This document shows, piece by piece, positions 7,927-16,059 of a stretch of DNA of 64,000 nt. The translations under genes and the position numbers were made by a program. Numbering within the stretch: position 1 is the first letter of the stretch; each line of letters begins with the position of its first letter. The stretch comes from Acetitomaculum ruminis DSM 5522 (GTDB lineage Bacteria > Bacillota > Clostridia > Lachnospirales > Lachnospiraceae). The stretch spans positions 124,001 to 188,000 of the forward strand of contig NZ_FOJY01000002.1 of assembly GCF_900112085.1 (NCBI RefSeq). The letters run 5' to 3'. The notes beneath the pieces are model-generated. The model ran no database searches. It had not been told where the DNA came from and saw only the letters and a program-made list of their open reading frames with translations.

Positions 7927-9282
7927 TTAAAAAGGAAATTTGAATTTTCCTCTTTTACCACCTTTTTGCATGCCATTCATCATCTGTGGCATGTCTTTCA
8001 TCATCTTTCTAGCCTGATTAAACTGTTTTACAAGCCTGTTTACCTCAGAAATGTCAACACCCGCACCTGCTGCTATCCTTCTTTTTCTACTTACATTCAA
8101 GAGATTCGGATCGCTGCGTTCCGCAGGAGTCATAGATAAGATAATAGCTTCTATTCTGTTTAATTTATTATTATCCATAGCTGCTTCTATCTGGGACATC
8201 TGGCTACTACCTACCCCCGGAAGCATGCTTAGTATGCTGCTTAATCCACCCATTTTTTTCATTTGATTCATCTGTTCCAAATAATCATCAAAACCAAATG
8301 AGGATTTCTTAATCTTTTGTTGAAGCTCTTTAGCTTTTTCCTCGTCAAATTCTGCAGAAACTTTATCGATTAAAGTTAATACATCACCCATTCCAAGGAT
8401 TCTTGAAGCCATTCTGTCCGGATAAAACTGTTCCAAATCTGATAGCTTTTCACCCATACCAATATATAATATAGGTTTTCCTGTAACTGCTTTAATAGAA
8501 AGAGCAGCTCCACCTCTTGTATCACCGTCGAGCTTTGTAAGAATGACACCGTCAATTCCAACTTTTTCATTAAAAGTTCCAGATACATTTACCGCATCCT
8601 GACCTGTCATTGCATCAACAACAAGAATGGTCTGATATACATCCACATTCTTTTTGATATCAATAAGCTCATTCATCATGTCTTCATCTACCTGAAGACG
8701 GCCTGCTGTATCGATAATAAGAACATTTATATCATTTTTTAAAGCATGCTCCACTGCTGCTTTTGCTATATTCACAGGAGAGTTTTTATCTCCCATTGAA
8801 AACACTTCTACTCCCTGCTTCTCTCCATTCACCTGTAACTGCTTTATAGCAGCCGGTCTGTAGACATCACAGGCAGCAAGCAAAACTTTTTTGCCTTTTT
8901 GCTTAAATTTACCGGCTAATTTCGCTGCTGTAGTAGTTTTACCGGCACCTTGAAGTCCGGCCATCATAATGATTGTAAGTGCTTTTCCTTCTTTAAGAGC
9001 TATCTCAGTAGTATCAGAACCCATGAGTGAAACAAGCTCTTCATTAACTATCTTTATAACCATCTGTCCTGGATTAAGTCCTGTTAAAACATCCTGTCCA
9101 ACAGCACGTCCCTCAACAGATTTGATAAACTGCTTTACTATTTTGAAACTGACATCTGCCTCTAAAAGAGCCATCTTAACCTCTTTCATGGCTAATTTTA
9201 CATCAGCTTCCGTAAGGCTTCCTTTACTTCTTAATTTTTTAAAAACGTTTTGAAGTTTTTCTGTAAGATTATCAAAAGCCAT
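7927..9282 (-). CDS. ffh: Signal recognition particle GTPase Ffh
   Basis: Protein subunit of the SRP; binds 4.5S/6S RNA and nascent signal sequences, and docks with FtsY. The 451-residue protein has the N domain, a GTPase domain with G-L-Q-G-A-G-K-T-T-T (about 106-115), D-T-A-G-R (about 189-193) and T-K-L-D-G-D-T-R-G-G, and a methionine-rich M domain from about 300 to the end with S-M-L-P-G-V-G. Its ATG shares one base with the ylxM stop (TAATG), so translation is coupled. Its receptor gene ftsY is at 15107-16048. Confidence 0.98.
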   Translation of the reverse strand: MAFDNLTEKLQNVFKKLRSKGSLTEADVKLAMKEVKMALLEADVSFKIVKQFIKSVEGRAVGQDVLTGLNPGQMVIKIVNEELVSLMGSDTTEIALKEGKALTIIMMAGLQGAGKTTTAAKLAGKFKQKGKKVLLAACDVYRPAAIKQLQVNGEKQGVEVFSMGDKNSPVNIAKAAVEHALKNDINVLIIDTAGRLQVDEDMMNELIDIKKNVDVYQTILVVDAMTGQDAVNVSGTFNEKVGIDGVILTKLDGDTRGGAALSIKAVTGKPILYIGMGEKLSDLEQFYPDRMASRILGMGDVLTLIDKVSAEFDEEKAKELQQKIKKSSFGFDDYLEQMNQMKKMGGLSSILSMLPGVGSSQMSQIEAAMDNNKLNRIEAIILSMTPAERSDPNLLNVSRKRRIAAGAGVDISEVNRLVKQFNQARKMMKDMPQMMNGMQKGGKRGKFKFPF

Positions 9283-9638
9283 TAAAAGTCCTCCAAAATT
9301 TCGTTTGCTATATCATCTATTTCTTTAAGATGTGAAAGATCATTACTATCTCTGCAATCTTTTGTAAGTTCCTTTATATTCTCAAGCTTATCTCTGATAT
9401 GCAAAAATTTTTCCAGAAGATTAAGTTTTTCCTCGTATTCATTGAGTATCTTATCGCATCTTTTTATAAGATCATAAACACCCTGTCTGCTTATGTTCTC
9501 ATCTGCTGCTATTTCACTCAAGGATAAATCATCTAATATAAATTTTTCGTATATGTCCTTTTGGTGTTGGGTTAATAATTCACCATAAAAGTCATATAAA
9601 AGAGACTTTCTTACTCTTTCTTCAATTTCTTCTTTCAT
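9282..9638 (-). CDS. ylxM: YlxM/p13-like helix-turn-helix protein, SRP-operon partner
   Basis: A 118-residue protein with a sigma-70-region-4-like helix-turn-helix (about 14-58: L-L-T-Q-H-Q-K-D-I-Y-E, then L-S-L-S-E-I-A, then S-R-Q-G-V-Y-D-L-I). It is the usual first gene of the ylxM-ffh operon; streptococcal YlxM has been reported to influence SRP activity. The ribosome-binding site is weak. The stop overlaps the ffh start by one base. First gene downstream of a near-consensus promoter. Confidence 0.93.
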   Translation of the reverse strand: MKEEIEERVRKSLLYDFYGELLTQHQKDIYEKFILDDLSLSEIAADENISRQGVYDLIKRCDKILNEYEEKLNLLEKFLHIRDKLENIKELTKDCRDSNDLSHLKEIDDIANEILEDF

Positions 9639-9677
9639 TCTTCATACCCAAGCCCAATATAATTCTAAACCTTTGCT

Positions 9678-9706
9678 ATAATACAATATATCTTCTTGTC
9701 TGTCAA
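9678..9706 (-). promoter_or_regulatory. Sigma-A-type promoter of the ylxM-ffh-rplS operon
   Basis: On the minus strand TTGACA (9701-9706), a 17-nt spacer and TATTAT (9678-9683). It lies about 40 bp upstream of ylxM and is the only strong promoter seen for the seven-gene operon. Confidence 0.85.
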
Positions 9707-9771
9707 GGTTTTTTTCTTTACACTTTTTTCTTAACTTACTCTTATTTTTTTCTTAATATATATGTGGTATT

Positions 9772-9800
9772 TTGACTTTAAAATCAGATGTTGTTATACT
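9772..9800 (+). promoter_or_regulatory. Sigma-A-type promoter of the LTA-synthase-like gene
   Basis: TTGACT (9772-9777), 17-nt spacer, TATACT (9795-9800); about 55 bp upstream of the ATG at 9855, which also has AGGAGG close by. It is divergent from the ylxM promoter. Confidence 0.8.
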
Positions 9801-9854
9801 ATAACTAATAAATAAAAATCAGGAAGTTTATTTATAAATATTCAGGAGGATAAC

Positions 9855-12278
9855 ATGAAAATAATTCATTCAAAAAAGAGCATAATCACTGGTATTTCAA
9901 TAGCGATTATTATGTCTTTTTTTCTACTGTTTAATGTAGACTTTTTTTTTGCAAGCAAAAATCCTTATTCATTGATTTTGCTAATCTCATTGTTTTTAGT
10001 GACAATTCTGACAGGTCTATTAATCTCGTTTAAGATAGATTTTAAAAAAGATAAAAATACCAATATTGTTAATTCTGTTTTTTTCGTAATTTTACCTATT
10101 GCTTCCATGCAAATGATTGAAGCTTTAAACAATGTGTTTATTTACGATTTTTCTCCACGCTCTTTTATAGGAAATTATGTGGTATATCTTTTGTTTTATT
10201 TCTTATTATTTATATTAACCTCAAGCTTTAAAATCAGTATCTTAATCTTAAATCCGTTGTTTTTAATCTTCGGTCTGATTAATTATTTTGTTGAAATGTT
10301 TAGAGGTAGCCCTTTTGTACCAATGGACATTTTAAGTTTAACTACCGCAAAAAGTGTAGCCGGAACCTATACCTATACACTTTCCATTAATATAATTGTG
10401 GCATTTATTCTTTTTATATTTTTAATGGCAGCAGGAATCAAAATTAACTCTCCTGTTCTTTCATTAAAACCTAAATTTTTTGCCAAGGGTTTTGCCTTGT
10501 TTTTCATTGTAACTGTATTAGGCGTATTTTATGGAACAAATACCATAGCAAATTTGGGAATAAAACCTGATTTTTGGAATCAACTCAGAGGATATCAGAA
10601 TTCCGGTGCTTTGCTTAATTTTTGTATTAATACGAAATATCTTTTTGTTACCAAACCATCCGGATATAATTCTGATGAAATAGAAAATATTGTAACTGAT
10701 AGTATTGATTCATCTGATGACCTTAGTATTTTAGATTCTTCACAAAAGACAAATGATACTACCCAAACAGACAATACTGAAAACAATAATCAGCAAACCA
10801 AAGCTGATAATTATGATAATAATCAGATAATTGTAAATAAATACGAGAAAAAAAATAACAATCAAACAACAAATCTTGCCAAATGTAGCATTGCAGGTGG
10901 GATAAAAAATACAGCATTAGATGCCTTTTCAAAAGATAAACTTGATAAGGGTAGCACTTCTACCAATGAACCCTCTGATGAAATATCAGCAGATAATTCA
11001 GATAATTATAATACTGCTACTGCAAAACCTGATGTAACATCCAACCCCTTAAACAGTTTTGAAAGCAAAATTGACAGTGCTTCCGTTACAAATCCTAATA
11101 TTATCTGTATTATGAACGAGTCATTATCTGACCTTTCAGTTTTAGGGGATTTTACAACAAACGAAGATTATATGCCTTTTATTCATTCACTGGAAAAAAA
11201 TACCATTAAAGGAAACTTATATGTTCCTGTCAATGGTGCCGGAACAAGTAATACTGAATATGAATTTTTAACCGGAAACAGTATTTCTTTCCTGCCTGCC
11301 GGTTGTAATGTATATCAGTCATATATAAAATCAGAAACCTCAAGTCTTGTTTCCACTTTGGAAGCTCAAGGGTATTCTTCCACTGCTTTTCATCCATATT
11401 ATGCTTCCGGATGGAATCGTGATAAAGTTTATCCTTATATGGGATTTGACAATTTTATAAGTATTGAAAGCATTATTGATAACTCAATCTTGGAATCCTA
11501 TGAAAAAAGTAATTATAATATTTTTCTTTTCCAAAATATGCTTTCAAGGCATTATCCCGGTGAAGACATTCTGTTAAGACGTTATGTTAGTGACAGTTAT
11601 GATTTTCAGCTTATTGAGGATTATTACAATAACAGAGATACCTCAAAACCATTTTTCCTTTTTAACGTGACAATGCAAAACCACGGTGGCTATGCCATGA
11701 CATATTCAAATTTTATACAAAAAATACAAATTACTTCTTCAAACAATGAATATGCTTTGGCAAACCAATATCTTTCTCTTGTAAAAGAATCAGATACCGC
11801 CTTTAAAGAATTGCTAACTTATTTTTCAAATATTAATGAACCAACTATTATTTGTATGTTTGGAGACCACCAGCCTTATATTGAAGATACCTTCCTTGAG
11901 GAATTATTGGGAAATTCTCTTGATTCCTTATCAAACGAACAGTTACAAAGCCGTTATATTACCCCATTTATTATATGGGCAAATTACGATATTCCGGAAG
12001 CAACTATTGATAAAATAAGTTCAAATTATCTGTCAACTCTTTTACTTCAAATATCTGGTGTGAAGATGACTGAGTACAACCAATATGTTGCCAGTTTATA
12101 CAGCAAACTTCCGGTTATTGATACTGTTGGTTATATAGATGCGAATAATAATTATTATTCATATGATGACAAAACAGATTACAAAGATATACTTTTAAAT
12201 TACAAAAAAGTTCAATATAACGGTATGTTTGATGAGGATAATAAAAAGAAATCTATTTTTTATTTAAATAACAAGTAA
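9855..12278 (+). CDS. LTA-synthase-like membrane phosphoglycerol transferase (sulfatase fold)
   Basis: An 807-residue membrane enzyme of the lipoteichoic-acid-synthase/alkaline-phosphatase superfamily, which transfers glycerol phosphate from phosphatidylglycerol on the outer membrane face. About seven hydrophobic segments occupy residues 10-230. A long Asn/Asp/Ser/Thr/Lys-rich linker (about 265-410) follows. The extracellular sulfatase domain starts at about 415 with N-I-I-C-I-M-N-E-S; the nucleophile Thr is expected in G-A-G-T-S-N-T-E-Y-E-F-L-T-G (about 463-476), with M-Q-N-H-G-G-Y and the metal-binding G-D-H-Q-P-Y (about 668). It has its own promoter and terminator, so it is monocistronic. 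Which polymer it makes (type I LTA or a glycerol-phosphate decoration) cannot be told. Confidence 0.88.
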   Translation: MKIIHSKKSIITGISIAIIMSFFLLFNVDFFFASKNPYSLILLISLFLVTILTGLLISFKIDFKKDKNTNIVNSVFFVILPIASMQMIEALNNVFIYDFSPRSFIGNYVVYLLFYFLLFILTSSFKISILILNPLFLIFGLINYFVEMFRGSPFVPMDILSLTTAKSVAGTYTYTLSINIIVAFILFIFLMAAGIKINSPVLSLKPKFFAKGFALFFIVTVLGVFYGTNTIANLGIKPDFWNQLRGYQNSGALLNFCINTKYLFVTKPSGYNSDEIENIVTDSIDSSDDLSILDSSQKTNDTTQTDNTENNNQQTKADNYDNNQIIVNKYEKKNNNQTTNLAKCSIAGGIKNTALDAFSKDKLDKGSTSTNEPSDEISADNSDNYNTATAKPDVTSNPLNSFESKIDSASVTNPNIICIMNESLSDLSVLGDFTTNEDYMPFIHSLEKNTIKGNLYVPVNGAGTSNTEYEFLTGNSISFLPAGCNVYQSYIKSETSSLVSTLEAQGYSSTAFHPYYASGWNRDKVYPYMGFDNFISIESIIDNSILESYEKSNYNIFLFQNMLSRHYPGEDILLRRYVSDSYDFQLIEDYYNNRDTSKPFFLFNVTMQNHGGYAMTYSNFIQKIQITSSNNEYALANQYLSLVKESDTAFKELLTYFSNINEPTIICMFGDHQPYIEDTFLEELLGNSLDSLSNEQLQSRYITPFIIWANYDIPEATIDKISSNYLSTLLLQISGVKMTEYNQYVASLYSKLPVIDTVGYIDANNNYYSYDDKTDYKDILLNYKKVQYNGMFDEDNKKKSIFYLNNK

Positions 12279-12284
12279 GAAAAT

Positions 12285-12320
12285 GCCGGAGTTTATAATA
12301 TACAACTCCGGCTTATTTTA
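12285..12320 (+). terminator. Intrinsic terminator between convergent genes
   Basis: Nine-bp stem (12285-12293 with 12304-12312), loop of 10 nt, then a T-rich stretch on the plus strand. It lies between the LTA-synthase-like gene and the convergent CAP gene. Confidence 0.85.
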
Positions 12321-12334
12321 TATCTTTTTATTCT

Positions 12335-13498
12335 TTATCCATAAAAGTTTTGAGTATAATAAACATAGTAGTTACTATTGCTTTCATACGCAATTCCAAC
12401 TCCTAAATATTTCAGGCCTTCCCTTAAAAGATTTTTTCTATGTCCCGATGACTGTATCCAGCTATCCATCACAGAAGCCGAATTAGTAAAGCCTGCTGCA
12501 AGATTTTCTGCCGCAACATAGTATTTTATTCCTTGAGCATCCATTCTCTGGAAGGGATCTTTTCCATCTTTATTGTAATGGCTAAAATAATTTTTCTGTG
12601 CCATATCTTTACTATGAAGTCTTGCTGCTTTTGCAGCTCTTGTTGACCATTTTAGTTCGTTGAGATTATATAAGCTTCTAAAAGCATTTGTTATATCTAA
12701 CACTTCTTTTTCCATGGCACTCATTTCTTTAGTGGAATATCCATAACAGAATTGTACAGAATTGGCCTTTATCTCAATTCCATAGGATTTGCTTGAATTG
12801 TTGGAATCAAGAAGTATTTCTCCTGTATAACCATTTCCATTAAAATACAATTTAGAATATTTCTTACCAAATATGTAATTTCCGTAGCTGAAATATCTAG
12901 ATATAGTATAAATATAAACTACCCTGGAATTATTCACTCCCACCATCAAAAATCTGGAGGGTTCAGAATTATAAACATACATTAAAAATCCGGCATTAAC
13001 AGGATCTATCCTGTTTGGATTTCCAAATTTAGATTTCAAGGTGTTTACAGAATGTCCTATACACAGTCTTTTTCCTCTAAACCTGAATTCATTTGTTGTT
13101 GTAGTAATAGTTTTTACACTTGAAAAATTACCATATATCTTCTTTTTGGCTGAAGATAACTTATACGCCCTTATTTTATAATAATAAGATGTATTTTCTT
13201 TTAATTTAGTATTGGTATAGTATATGCTGCTAACCGTAGCTATTTTCTTAAAACTTCCACTTTTTTTGTTACTTCTGAATACTTCATACCCTTTAGCACC
13301 TGATACCTTCTTCCATTTAAGGTATGCAGTAGTTTTAGTGGAATTCGTAGTATCTTTAAAGGTCACTTTTCCAAGTTTACTAACACTTGCAGCCTGAGTT
13401 TCTAATGTAAAAGAAAGAATCCTATTATTCGACGATAAACTACTTCCCAGAATAATAAAAAACAAAACAAGCAAATAAATTTCCAATCTTTTTTTCAT
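12335..13498 (-). CDS. Secreted CAP-domain (SCP/PR-1) protein with an FnIII-like domain
   Basis: A 387-residue exported protein. Residues 1-37 form a signal peptide ending near T-Q-A-A-S. Residues about 45-135 look like a fibronectin-III-type fold (W-K-K-V-S-G-A-K-G-Y-E-V-F, then Y-Y-Y-K-I-R-A-Y). Residues about 140-255 resemble the CAP-associated region of Bacillus YkwD-like proteins. Residues about 265-387 are the CAP domain, with H-S-K-D-M, Y-F-S-H, A-E-N-L-A-A-G and S-S-G-H-R-K-N-L-L, which supply the conserved His/Glu cavity. Bacterial CAP proteins are secreted and of mostly unknown function. Convergent with the LTA-synthase-like gene; no partner gene is visible. Confidence 0.9.
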   Translation of the reverse strand: MKKRLEIYLLVLFFIILGSSLSSNNRILSFTLETQAASVSKLGKVTFKDTTNSTKTTAYLKWKKVSGAKGYEVFRSNKKSGSFKKIATVSSIYYTNTKLKENTSYYYKIRAYKLSSAKKKIYGNFSSVKTITTTTNEFRFRGKRLCIGHSVNTLKSKFGNPNRIDPVNAGFLMYVYNSEPSRFLMVGVNNSRVVYIYTISRYFSYGNYIFGKKYSKLYFNGNGYTGEILLDSNNSSKSYGIEIKANSVQFCYGYSTKEMSAMEKEVLDITNAFRSLYNLNELKWSTRAAKAARLHSKDMAQKNYFSHYNKDGKDPFQRMDAQGIKYYVAAENLAAGFTNSASVMDSWIQSSGHRKNLLREGLKYLGVGIAYESNSNYYVYYTQNFYG

Positions 13499-13739
13499 AA
13501 CATCATCTCCATGTAATTATTTCACATAAATGTACTATGCTTTTTGATATTATCAGTATCTTTTAAGCTTTGCTTTTATTATAAATTATAATACTTTTTT
13601 CTGCCATATTCTTTCTTATAATTTTTTTGCATAATTTAAGCAGGATATTACTACCCTGCTTATGAAATTTATATTTAATTTATTTTGCTTTGACAGGATA
13701 TAAAATCCTAATCCTTAAGGCTTTGATTGTAAGGTCTGG
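13499..13739. other. Intergenic region between ilvA and the CAP gene
   Basis: 241 bp without a gene. It contains a 7-bp hairpin (13638-13644 with 13655-13661) downstream of ilvA, but no clear T-run follows on the minus strand, so termination here is only possible. No convincing promoter for the CAP gene could be chosen. Confidence 0.4.
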
Positions 13740-14951
13740 TTAAATTACAGTTTCTTCAAGCTTTGGTTTGTAACCGGCATTCTTTAAAGCGTCCATTATC
13801 TGTGCCTTATGAGTACTTCCAAATGCTTCCATAGTAATTGTAAGTTTAACTGCTGCATTTCTATTAATAGAAACAAACTGATTATGCTCAAGCTTAATAA
13901 CATTTCCCTGAACTTCAGCAATGGTAGAGGCAACTTTTGATAATTCTCCCGGCTTATCCGGCAAAAGAACAGATACTGTGAAAATTCTATCCCTAAGGAT
14001 AAGACCATGGGAAATAGAGGATGACATGGTAATAATATCCATATTTCCACCACTTAAAATAGATACAACTTTTTTGCCTTTTACATCTAAGTGTTTCAAA
14101 GCTGCTACTGTAAGAAGTCCTGAATTTTCAACAATCATTTTATGATTCTCAACCATATCAAGGAAAGTTACAATAAGCTCACTGTCATCTACGGTAATAA
14201 TCTCATCAATATTATTTTGAATATATTCAAATATTTTACTTCCCGGAGTTTTAACAGCAGTACCATCTGCAATAGTATTTACCCCCGGAAGGGTAACAGG
14301 TTTTCCTGCCTCCAGAGATGCTTTCATACAGGCTGCCCCTTCAGGCTCAACTCCAATAACCTTGATATTTGGATTTAACAGTTTTGCAAGGGTAGAAACA
14401 CCTGTAGCAAGTCCGCCACCACCAATAGGTACCAAAATATATTCTACAAGAGGAAGCTCCTGGAAAATCTCCATGGCAATAGTCCCCTGTCCTGTAGCTA
14501 CCCCAAGGTCATCAAAAGGATGAATAAATGTGTATCCCTCTTCTGCTGCCAGTTCGAGTGCCTTGTCACAGGCCTCGTCGTACACATCTCCATATAATAC
14601 CACCTCAGCTCCATAGCTTTTTGTTCTGTTTACTTTAATAAGAGGTGTGGTAGTAGGCATAACAATAACGGCCTTTACACCATAAGCCTTTGCTGCATAG
14701 GCAACTCCCTGTGCATGATTTCCTGCTGAAGCTGTAATAAGCCCCTTTTGTCTTTCTTCTTCTGTAAGAGTAGAAATCTTATAATATGCACCTCTAACCT
14801 TGTAGGCACCGGTTCTTTGCATATTCTCCGGTTTCAAATATACCTCATTTCCAGTCTGATCACTGAAATAATCACTGTAAACAAGCTTAGTCTCTAAAGT
14901 AACTTTCTTTACTGCTTTTGAAGCTTCTTCAAATTCTTTCAAAGTCAACAT
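13740..14951 (-). CDS. ilvA: Threonine ammonia-lyase (threonine dehydratase) with ACT domain
   Basis: PLP enzyme converting threonine to 2-oxobutanoate and ammonia, the first step of isoleucine synthesis or of threonine catabolism. The 403-residue protein has the PLP lysine in R-T-G-A-Y-K-V-R-G-A (about 47-56), S-A-G-N-H-A-Q-G-V (about 75-83), the phosphate loop G-G-G-G-L (about 176-180), and a single ACT-like domain from about 325 (V-L-L-P-D-K-P-G-E-L). This one-ACT architecture is seen in both catabolic (TdcB/TdcB-like) and biosynthetic forms, so the physiological role stays open; the ilvBN genes are elsewhere in the window. Confidence 0.93.
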   Translation of the reverse strand: MLTLKEFEEASKAVKKVTLETKLVYSDYFSDQTGNEVYLKPENMQRTGAYKVRGAYYKISTLTEEERQKGLITASAGNHAQGVAYAAKAYGVKAVIVMPTTTPLIKVNRTKSYGAEVVLYGDVYDEACDKALELAAEEGYTFIHPFDDLGVATGQGTIAMEIFQELPLVEYILVPIGGGGLATGVSTLAKLLNPNIKVIGVEPEGAACMKASLEAGKPVTLPGVNTIADGTAVKTPGSKIFEYIQNNIDEIITVDDSELIVTFLDMVENHKMIVENSGLLTVAALKHLDVKGKKVVSILSGGNMDIITMSSSISHGLILRDRIFTVSVLLPDKPGELSKVASTIAEVQGNVIKLEHNQFVSINRNAAVKLTITMEAFGSTHKAQIMDALKNAGYKPKLEETVI

Positions 14952-15106
14952 ATCAAAACCTTCTTTTCATTTAATAATTCATCGATTTATTAATTTAACA
15001 TTTTAATTAATAAAAGTATATTAATGACTATCTTACTCTTTTTTGTTTTATTTTGCCATATAAAATTTACACTTTATTGCATTTTAACGAAAATAATTAA
15101 TATTTA

Positions 15107-16048
15107 TTAATCTTTTTCTACATCAAACAAAGCATTTACAAATGAATTTGAATCAAATTTCTGAAGATCGTCTATGCTTTCCCCTACACCTATATATTTT
15201 ACAGGAATACCTAATTCCTTTTGAATAGCTACTGCAATTCCACCTTTAGCAGTACCGTCAAGCTTTGTAAGAATAATTCCTGTTAGATTTGTTACTTCTT
15301 TAAACTGTTTTGCCTGAGACAAGGCATTTTGACCAGTTGTTCCGTCAAGAACTACCAGATTTTCCCTATATGCATCCGGATATTCTTTTTGAATAATTCT
15401 GTCAATTTTTTTCAATTCTTCCATAAGGTTCTTCTTATTGTGAAGTCTTCCTGCTGTATCGCAAAGCAAAACATCTGCCTTTCTAGCCTTTGCTGCTGCA
15501 ACTGCATCATAAATTACAGAAGCCGGATCTGCGCCTTCCTGACCTTTTATTATTTCTACGCCAGCTCTGTCAGCCCACTCCGTAAGCTGCTCTGTTGCGG
15601 CTGCCCTGAAGGTATCCGCTGCAGCTAAAATAACCTTTTTGTTTTTTTCTTTAAGTTTTCCAGCCAGCTTACCAACAGATGTGGTCTTTCCAACACCATT
15701 GACACCAATTACCAAAACTACTGATTGTTTGTGTTCGAATTCATAATCTGTTTCTCCAACATCCATTTGTTCTTTAATGCTGTCAATTAATATCTCTTTG
15801 CATTGTGAAGGTTCCTTGATATGTCTTTCCTTAACTTTTTCTTTGAGATCTTCTATAATGGCTGTGGTAGCATTAATTCCAATATCTCCCATAATAAGAA
15901 TTTCTTCTATCTCTTCATAAAAATCATCATCAATATTTGAAAAACCACTGAAAATATTATCAAAACCTGCTACAATATTGTCTCTTGTCTTTGACAAGCC
16001 TGCCACAAGTCTTTTAAAAAATCCCTTTTTTTCTCCTTCTGAACCCAT
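15107..16048 (-). CDS. ftsY: SRP receptor FtsY
   Basis: GTPase receptor that brings SRP-bound ribosomes to the membrane. The 313-residue protein has a short N domain, G-V-N-G-V-G-K-T-T-S-V (about 114-124), D-T-A-G-R-L-H (about 196-202) and T-K-L-D-G-T-A-K-G-G. The acidic A domain of long FtsY forms is missing, as is usual in Firmicutes. The ATG has AAGGAGG 7 nt upstream. It follows smc by 11 bp, the common smc-ftsY pair. Confidence 0.98.
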   Translation of the reverse strand: MGSEGEKKGFFKRLVAGLSKTRDNIVAGFDNIFSGFSNIDDDFYEEIEEILIMGDIGINATTAIIEDLKEKVKERHIKEPSQCKEILIDSIKEQMDVGETDYEFEHKQSVVLVIGVNGVGKTTSVGKLAGKLKEKNKKVILAAADTFRAAATEQLTEWADRAGVEIIKGQEGADPASVIYDAVAAAKARKADVLLCDTAGRLHNKKNLMEELKKIDRIIQKEYPDAYRENLVVLDGTTGQNALSQAKQFKEVTNLTGIILTKLDGTAKGGIAVAIQKELGIPVKYIGVGESIDDLQKFDSNSFVNALFDVEKD

Positions 16049-16059
16049 TTTTTTCCTCC

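Noticed and set aside
13638-13661. Hairpin after ilvA considered as an intrinsic terminator
   Set aside because: The 7-bp stem is clear, but no T-run follows on the minus strand, so it is only noted as a hairpin.
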